Positions 58,229 through 64,000 of a stretch of 64,000 nucleotides of DNA are shown here, in pieces. Numbering within the stretch: position 1 is the stretch's first letter; each line of letters starts with the position of its first letter. A program made the position numbers and the translations under genes. The stretch comes from Membranipora membranacea (taxonomy: Eukaryota; Bryozoa; Gymnolaemata; Cheilostomatida; Membraniporidae). A model generated the notes under the pieces. That model ran no database searches and was not told the origin of the DNA. It saw only the letters and a program-made list of their open reading frames with translations. The stretch spans positions 2,356,001-2,420,000 of the forward strand of contig OU612072.1 of NCBI GenBank assembly GCA_914767715.1, read 5' to 3'.

Positions 58229-60009
58229 TGAGTATTCTTTGGTCAGAGCACCTGCCTGCAACCCTAATGATTTATAGGCATTTAAAACTCAACAATGTTA
58301 TTTATTTACATCAAAGGCACTGTGGCTTATTGACTGTCACATGAAAACATCCTTCAGGAATATAGTCTTCACAAAATCTATACTGTTGAAACATCATTTG
58401 GGGACATTGTACCCCTGCAGGTATCTAAGGCTAACCAATGTTGTTGGCTCTGATTGCGAACACATATCTCTTAAGCTAGTTCTGTACCATGCATGATTTA
58501 AGGCTAGTTCTGCACCCTGGTACAATACAGTGTTCTATCTATAATAATAAAGATGGCTGTGATATATCAACAACAGTTATTTTGTATGATGAGATGAGGA
58601 TTGAAATGTGTGAGTACAATGGGAAGATTTTAGTTTGGTTATTAAACAAGTTGGGACATTTACCATCAGGATGCGTTTCTAATCTAAGATCAAAGGATTA
58701 AAATAATAACAAGTGGTTAAACATCACGAACCCTGCAGGGCTTGAGATTATCAGGGACTTTTGGGATTTTATTCCTTTTTGGCTTTACCTCTTTTGAAAA
58801 CCCCTTCTTATGAAATAACCATCACTAGCTATGTGACATGGCAAATATCAACATGGTTTACAGCCTTTCTGCCTGTGGAGTTTAGCGAAAAACCTGTCAT
58901 AGGGCAACAAACTGTAGAATTGGCTGAAATCTCTGGTAGATGTAAAAAAAAAATTTTGCTACAGATTGTGCAAAAATCTGTTGGATATGAATAGCGCGTC
59001 CAGGCAACAATAAATCCATTATTCTATCAATAATTGTGTGGTGATGGATCTTGAGTTACATGCAGATATTATCCATTATCCATTATCCATATATCCACTA
59101 AGTGTCAGTTGTGTCCCATTGTGAAAAGAAAGGACAACTTTAATCTCAATTGTGATCCATTCTTTGTTTGCATTTCAGTTGAATTTTGGCTTGTTTGATT
59201 CATTTCAGATAAGATGAGGCTCTGTAATAAACACATTACTCGTATAACATTTATCACTGTAGAAATGAGGGTTGTCGGAACAGGGCAATGACTTCAGACA
59301 TCAGGTAGAAACATAGGCTTAATATACTCCCTAGACAGGACAATGCTTATGCTTCACTGATCATAATGTGTCTCACTTAAATACTGCGACATGACGTGAT
59401 TAGTTTGTGCAGCAAGTCATAGTTTGCTATAATATCTATCAATGAAATAATGTGAAAACTCAAGGGAGACTGAGTATGATATCAGCCCCTATCCAGCTCC
59501 ATATTATTCTATCACAAAGAAAATTGGTGAGTGTATGTAAAAGACCTTTCCGCACGAGATGGTATTAAAAATAATTAATTCTTCTCCTTAGGCGACTCCT
59601 GAACGAGAACTTTTTATGATAAGATACAATCATCAGCAAATAAACATTGAAACCATAGACCTACTAATAATAAACCTAGACAGGTGACAGATATAGAGCT
59701 TATACAGTGAGCAGTGAGGCCTATAATAACTGGAATTCCCCAATGACACAACGATACTGTGTTGTGCACAGTGCATGCTGCGATGAATGGTTTTACTATA
59801 TGAGCGTGAATGATTATTAGCTATAATGGCATTTTTCTCATAGAGATATCGTAGACCGATGCCTACAAGTTAGTTTTATCTGAAAGGTGATGTACCAAGC
59901 AACGCCATAGTCTCTGAATATTTTCTCTAGCTGAAATATTGAATGAGATACAACCATTAGAAGTCGGCAATATCTGTAAACGTTGATACATTATAGCAAG
60001 GAGCAACAG

Positions 60010-60645
60010 TGAAGATAAATAATGTGTGTTGTATTGGTTGTAATAATAAATGAGAAGTCTTATTCTTACTATGCAGCTGAACATCCAGAAGTACCACCAG
60101 AAGTACCACTAGAAGTACGAGTTGCGTACTTTATATCATATCATTTGTACATCTTAGCACCATACCCCTTGCCACTATGTTATTTAAAAGTTTTATTGTT
60201 TCCCTGCTCACTTATTGTTTACCAGTATTATACACTACTATTTTTGCTAAAGACAAGAAACGTTTGAGCAAGTTTTTTGATCAGGCCTCAAAGCTCAAAC
60301 TCCAAGTAGATGATCTCGACAGCCTTATGACTAAGCGTACCAAAACACTTGCCCTCCGATATATCCATGACGATGACCACTTTATGAACAACTTTCTTGC
60401 TAAATGCCCCTCAGGCAGGTATCGAACAATTAAACACAGAAGTGCCCTTGGTAAAGACTGTTTTTTGAGGCATGCTATCAATATTTTAAATGATATTCTC
60501 TTTTAATCATCCATCAGTGTTTAATCTTATTTTTCCTTGTATGTGCTGGCTCCTTTTCAGTATGAACACCCTTATCTCGCAAAATATTATTTTATGTTAG
60601 TGATAGAATACAATCAATCAATCAATCAATCAATCAATATGCATA
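60010..60645 (+). mobile_element. 5'-truncated LINE fragment nested in the P-type element
   Basis: A frame ending at 60,506 resembles the C-terminal tail of non-LTR reverse transcriptases: SFIVSLLTYCLPVLY, KDKKRLSKFFDQASK and a final HAINILNDILF. A 3' UTR of about 100 bp leads to a (CAAT)n tail at 60,613-60,639, the usual microsatellite tail of CR1/L2-like elements. Its 5' start is not sharp. It occupies the region where the C-terminal part of the P transposase would be expected. Confidence 0.7.
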
Positions 60646-60892
60646 GATAGACCAGTTACTGATGCTGAAATATTACCAATGAGTTTAGATGGGATAATTT
60701 CATTTTTCTCTGATGTTATCTTCTGGGTTTCGTAATGAACTCGTATCATTATGTATCGGTGGATAAGGAATCTGACGGTTGAAGTGGAATGCACAGCACA
60801 TTTCATAAATCCATGCAAATTTCCTAGAAAAATATGGATGAGGACTCTGTTTCGGGTTTTGATAAGTATGTTTGTGTCAACACCATTGCATG

Positions 60893-62421
60893 TTATATAA
60901 TTGCGGAGCAGTTGCTCGCTGTCAATTTTAACATGTGAACGGCATCAAGACTAGTATAAGTGTTATGTTCCATTGATGGGTGCTTGAAATACAGCTTTGC
61001 TGATATCTTGGCACCAAGTTTCTCTAGAGTCAGAACGTTTGAGCGTGCTCCATCACATGTTATATTAACAATGCTGATACCATTCTCTGCTGTTAGTTTC
61101 AGGCAGTCGACTATAAGCTGCTGCTGGACATCACTGTCAATCTTATCAACAAGGAAGTACCCTATAGGATGTCTGGGTCCACCCAATATAGGAACTAACA
61201 GAAACAAGAGAGCTTCAGTTGCAAGCTTCTCCATATTAGCTCCAACTGTAACTTTACCGTCAATTTTATAAGTGTGTTTGTTCACAATCAAGCGCTTCCG
61301 TATGGCGATACTATCGATAACCAAGCAATATGGTTTCGAGTCCTTAGGTATTGCTTTTATCACATCAACAAGAAAGCCTCTTCACAATTCACTGTTCCAA
61401 ACCAACTTCTGATGGTCCTTGTTGAAGGGAGACTGAAGATGTTTCGCAAATATCTATAGGCTTTGGCGAATAATAATGTATAGTGATAGCAAAATTTTTA
61501 TGTCATCACTATACGATCTAGATTGTTTTTTTCCTTTATTTACAGCTTCATTATTCACCAGTTCCTTCATAACACCATCGATTGTGCCCAGCTGAGCAGC
61601 CTGCAGCTTATTTTCCTTGTCTAAGATACCTATCAAGTTACGTTGTACTCTCTCTTCCTTCTCAAATCTGCGTATGCGTTGCTGCAATGTCTTTATTCGC
61701 CTCCTTAGTTTCGGAACTTTGGCTCTAGGAGTTGTCTTCTTACGCCCACACCCCTCCTGCGGCGCATCGCTACTCAGTATTAAGGGTATATCTGGAACTA
61801 CAGGTTCTGCTGTTTCAGCAGGAACTGTATCTGTTTGCACAGTATGTAAATCCTCAGTAGTTTCTGCGCTGGAACTCGGGGTGTTTGCAGCGTCTCTGCT
61901 TAACATCTACGTTTTTTGGGTTGTGGGGTCGTAGATACGCAGGATACTCCGGAAATATAGTAGGCACTGCATTCCCGTAGAGCATAGCCCGTCTCCCTGG
62001 AAGGTTAGGAGGCACTCTGTATGCACCCTTTCCAAAATGCTTACTGCATAGAACAGAGTTTGTGCTCGGTTTCCAATCTTTACGGGACACTGCTTCGATC
62101 CATTTGTCACGGCGTTCCTGCTGAGGCGGAAAACGGTGGAAGGTGAGGCTTGCATCCTTAATTGGTGTGTTGCTACAGCCAAAAGCACAGCAGCAGTGTC
62201 GACTACTTTTACTGGCCTGTAAAATTGAGAAACTCATAAACATCACATCAATCTTTCTCCTACTTTGCGAAAGTGAAAAAAGAGCATAATGTCGCGCCTG
62301 TCATTGCCACCTTCACCTGACAGTATTGAAAAGTAGAGCATACCATACCATGGAACTGAAACAAATTAAAACACAAGTATAGTTATGAATCTTATCTTAC
62401 CAATTGCGATGTTGATGCCAT
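60893..62421 (-). pseudogene. Broken THAP-domain P-element transposase
   Basis: A seven-codon first exon (62,401-62,421, ATG GCA TCA..., donor TTG|GTAAGA) joins in phase to 62,216 (acceptor TTTTACAG|GCC). A THAP zinc finger follows: CAFGCSN, LTFHRFP, DKWIEAVSR, SVLCSKHF, AVPTIF (C2CH). Then come a charged coiled coil in another frame (61,454-61,906) and KAYRYLRN with SLPSTRTIRSWFG in a third frame near 61,390-61,460, the conserved region before the catalytic core. The core piece (60,893-61,363) has LVIDSIAIRK, NITCDGARSN and LDAVHMLK, fitting the RNase H-like acidic residues and D-x-x-H-x-x-K. At least two frame changes and a missing C-terminus make it a pseudogene. Confidence 0.85.
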
Positions 62422-63655
62422 GTCAGGTGTGCAAGAAATCCACTGAGCAACTGGACAGTTTAGTCTCAATAGGGCAAAGCCCACCAATGAAGAGTATGCA
62501 AAATTAAGCAAACCCAAAATCCTACAGCGATAACTTTCAAGATCATGCTACTTATGGGGACGTGTCACAAACCCCTTGAGCTACAATACAGATGGACACA
62601 GCATGTGCAAGGTTGACCAAGGTTATAGCTATTTTTAGCTAGCCATGCTTTGAGTCATCAACTGATTGCAGCACACCCACATGGTAAGGCCTGTGTCTTT
62701 CAGAACGCATAAACAAATATTTTCATGCAACAGTCAGTCATTGAGTCATGATATTTCCGACTTCTAATGGACGTAACTCACTCAATATTTGAGTCAGATA
62801 CAAAATTCAAAGACTTACAACTGGCTTGATCCATCACATTTCACATAAAATTAACTTGCTTGCATAATTTCTCGATGAATCTGTGAGAAAAATGCTATTT
62901 TTTTGCTGCAATGCTTAAATCATGTATCACCGTTTACAGATATTGCTGGCTTCTAATGGTCGTATCTCATTCAATATTTGAGCTAGAGAAAAAATTCAGA
63001 GACTATGACGTTGCTTGTTACATCACCCTCCAGATGAAATTAACTTGCAGGCATCAGTCTTCGATATCTCTACGAGAAAAATGACATTATAGCTAATAAT
63101 CAGTTATGCTCATATAGTAAAACCATTCATTGCAGCGCTCACTGTGCACAACACAGTAACGTTATGTCATTGGGGAATTCCGGTTATTATAGGCCTCACT
63201 TCAGCTGCACAGGTCACCTGTCTAGGTTTATTATTAGTAGGTCTATGATTGAAACCAATAGAGCCATTTACCCCCAGCACTTCCATCACTACTATTCAAA
63301 TGCAAAGGATACCTACAACACAATATCACAAATACTTTGTTGGATGAGCAGATCTAAGCACCACCACTCACCAATTTTCTTTGTGTTAGAATAATACGGG
63401 GCTGGACAGGAGCTGATATCATGCCCAGCCTCCCTTGATTTTTTACATTATTTCATTGATAGATATACAGCAAATAATGACTCACTGCACAAACTAATTA
63501 CGTCATGTCGTGTATTTAAGTGGGACAGTATTGAATGCTTATTGGCCTGTCTAGGGAGTATATTAAGTCTATGGGTAGAAACATGGACATTCATTTTGTA
63601 AATAATCATGTGTAATTATGTGAGACAACTTGCTACAGAAAGCCTAATGTGTAGT

Positions 63656-64000
63656 AATAATAATACAAGTATTAATATGAACTTTATTGAACTGATCAGT
63701 GCAGGGAAGCAAATTAGCTAATGTTTACTATGGTTTAAAAACAATGACTAAGAGACAAGGTAGTGAACAATGAAGAAAGGATAAAAAAACGGATGCTACA
63801 TGCCTATACACAAAAATGAAAAAATTATGTCATTGGTCAGGATTTTTAAGTAAAAATGTGAAGTTAAAAATATTCATGAAAAAGACTTTTACCTAGAAGC
63901 GATGTTCGGCTCGTTGGTCAGGCTTGCTTTTAGTGATATCTGCCGAGATAACAGGCGGATACAAATTTAGCGGATGGTATATATTGCTATGCAGCTTCTC
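63656..64000. other. Right flank outside the inverted duplication
   Basis: AT-rich, no ORF of note and no similarity to the sequence left of 46,388, so the duplication boundary lies between 63,620 and 63,660. Nothing else is seen. Confidence 0.5.

Larger units (their letters stand above)
59312..63573 (-). mobile_element. P-type DNA transposon, 4,262 bp, with about 680-bp terminal inverted repeats
   Basis: The ends are CATAGGCTTAATATACTCCC (left) and CATAGACTTAATATACTCCC (right, reading inward). The inverted repeats run to about 59,993 and 62,885, unusually long for this superfamily. The 8-bp target duplication GGTAGAAA lies at 59,304-59,311 and 63,574-63,581, and the empty site survives as TTTCTACC at 46,459-46,466 in the other arm. 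CAT tips, 8-bp duplication and a THAP transposase together identify the P superfamily. A direct repeat of about 190 bp lies in the right subterminal zone (62,740-62,880 against 62,935-63,070). The transposase is broken and a LINE fragment is nested inside, so it cannot move by itself. Confidence 0.9.
52590..63655 (-). repeat. Right arm of the 17-kb inverted duplication
   Basis: Inverted counterpart of 46,388-51,750. It keeps the complete ten-exon gene and has gained the 4,262-bp P-type element (59,312-63,573). The outer boundary is near 63,655, where similarity to the left arm (GGCTTTCTGTAG on the minus strand) stops. The two arms face each other tail to tail across a spacer of about 0.8 kb. 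Alignment landmarks are listed with the left arm. Confidence 0.88.

Noticed and set aside
46388-63655. Assembly artefact as explanation of the palindrome
   Set aside because: The arms differ by many substitutions, separate insertions with target duplications and a deletion, so they are independent genomic sequences.

Overview
This window is nuclear DNA of an invertebrate animal. Genes are sparse and cut by introns with GT/AG ends, and much of the sequence is repeats: SINE, LINE, P-type and hAT-like transposons, miniature palindromes and minisatellites. The proteins (chitin-binding, Ly6/uPAR, C-type lectin, TSP1 and CUB modules, a PAPS-type sulfotransferase and a cytosolic 5'-nucleotidase) fit a bilaterian. 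A spiralian (lophotrochozoan) is my guess, but the sequence does not fix the phylum. No bacterial, organellar or viral genes were seen.

Layout. 1-1.3 kb: satellite-like tandem repeats. About 4.1-14.2 kb, minus strand: at least six exons of a secreted mosaic gene, in transcript order a Ly6/uPAR three-finger domain (two exons), a C-type lectin domain (two exons), a TSP1 repeat and a CUB start; both gene ends are unresolved. 17.6-19 kb: a cluster of palindromic and hAT-like mini-elements. 22.0-30.4 kb, plus strand: a nine-exon cytosolic 5'-nucleotidase I gene whose splice phases all agree (453 aa). 30.4-43.8 kb: no supported gene; a 2.26 kb terminal-inverted-repeat element and several mini-elements. 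43.8-45.3 kb, plus strand: an intronless coding region for a membrane-anchored sulfotransferase (496 aa). 46.4-63.7 kb: one very large, old, imperfect inverted duplication.

The inverted duplication is the main discovery. Each arm originally carried a whole gene for a secreted, chitin-binding, cysteine-rich protein, in tail-to-tail orientation. The right arm keeps an intact ten-exon gene (53,770-58,143, minus, 383 aa). The left arm keeps only the promoter region with its TATA box and the signal-peptide exon, followed directly by 3' flank; exons 2-10 are deleted. Each arm then gained its own insertions, and the other arm preserves the empty site. These are a 4.26 kb P-type (THAP-domain) transposon with a nested LINE fragment in the right arm, and a 2.02 kb long-TIR element, a 497 bp element and a SINE in the left arm. 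Three of these insertions can therefore be bounded to the base, with their target duplications, from this window alone.

How the genes relate: the mosaic lectin/TSP1/CUB gene and the chitin-binding gene both encode secreted, disulfide-rich modular proteins of the kind used in matrix, cuticle or innate defence (inference). The nucleotidase (AMP to adenosine) and the sulfotransferase have no evident link with them. Exon-by-exon phase agreement is the main support for the gene models, since no transcripts were available.
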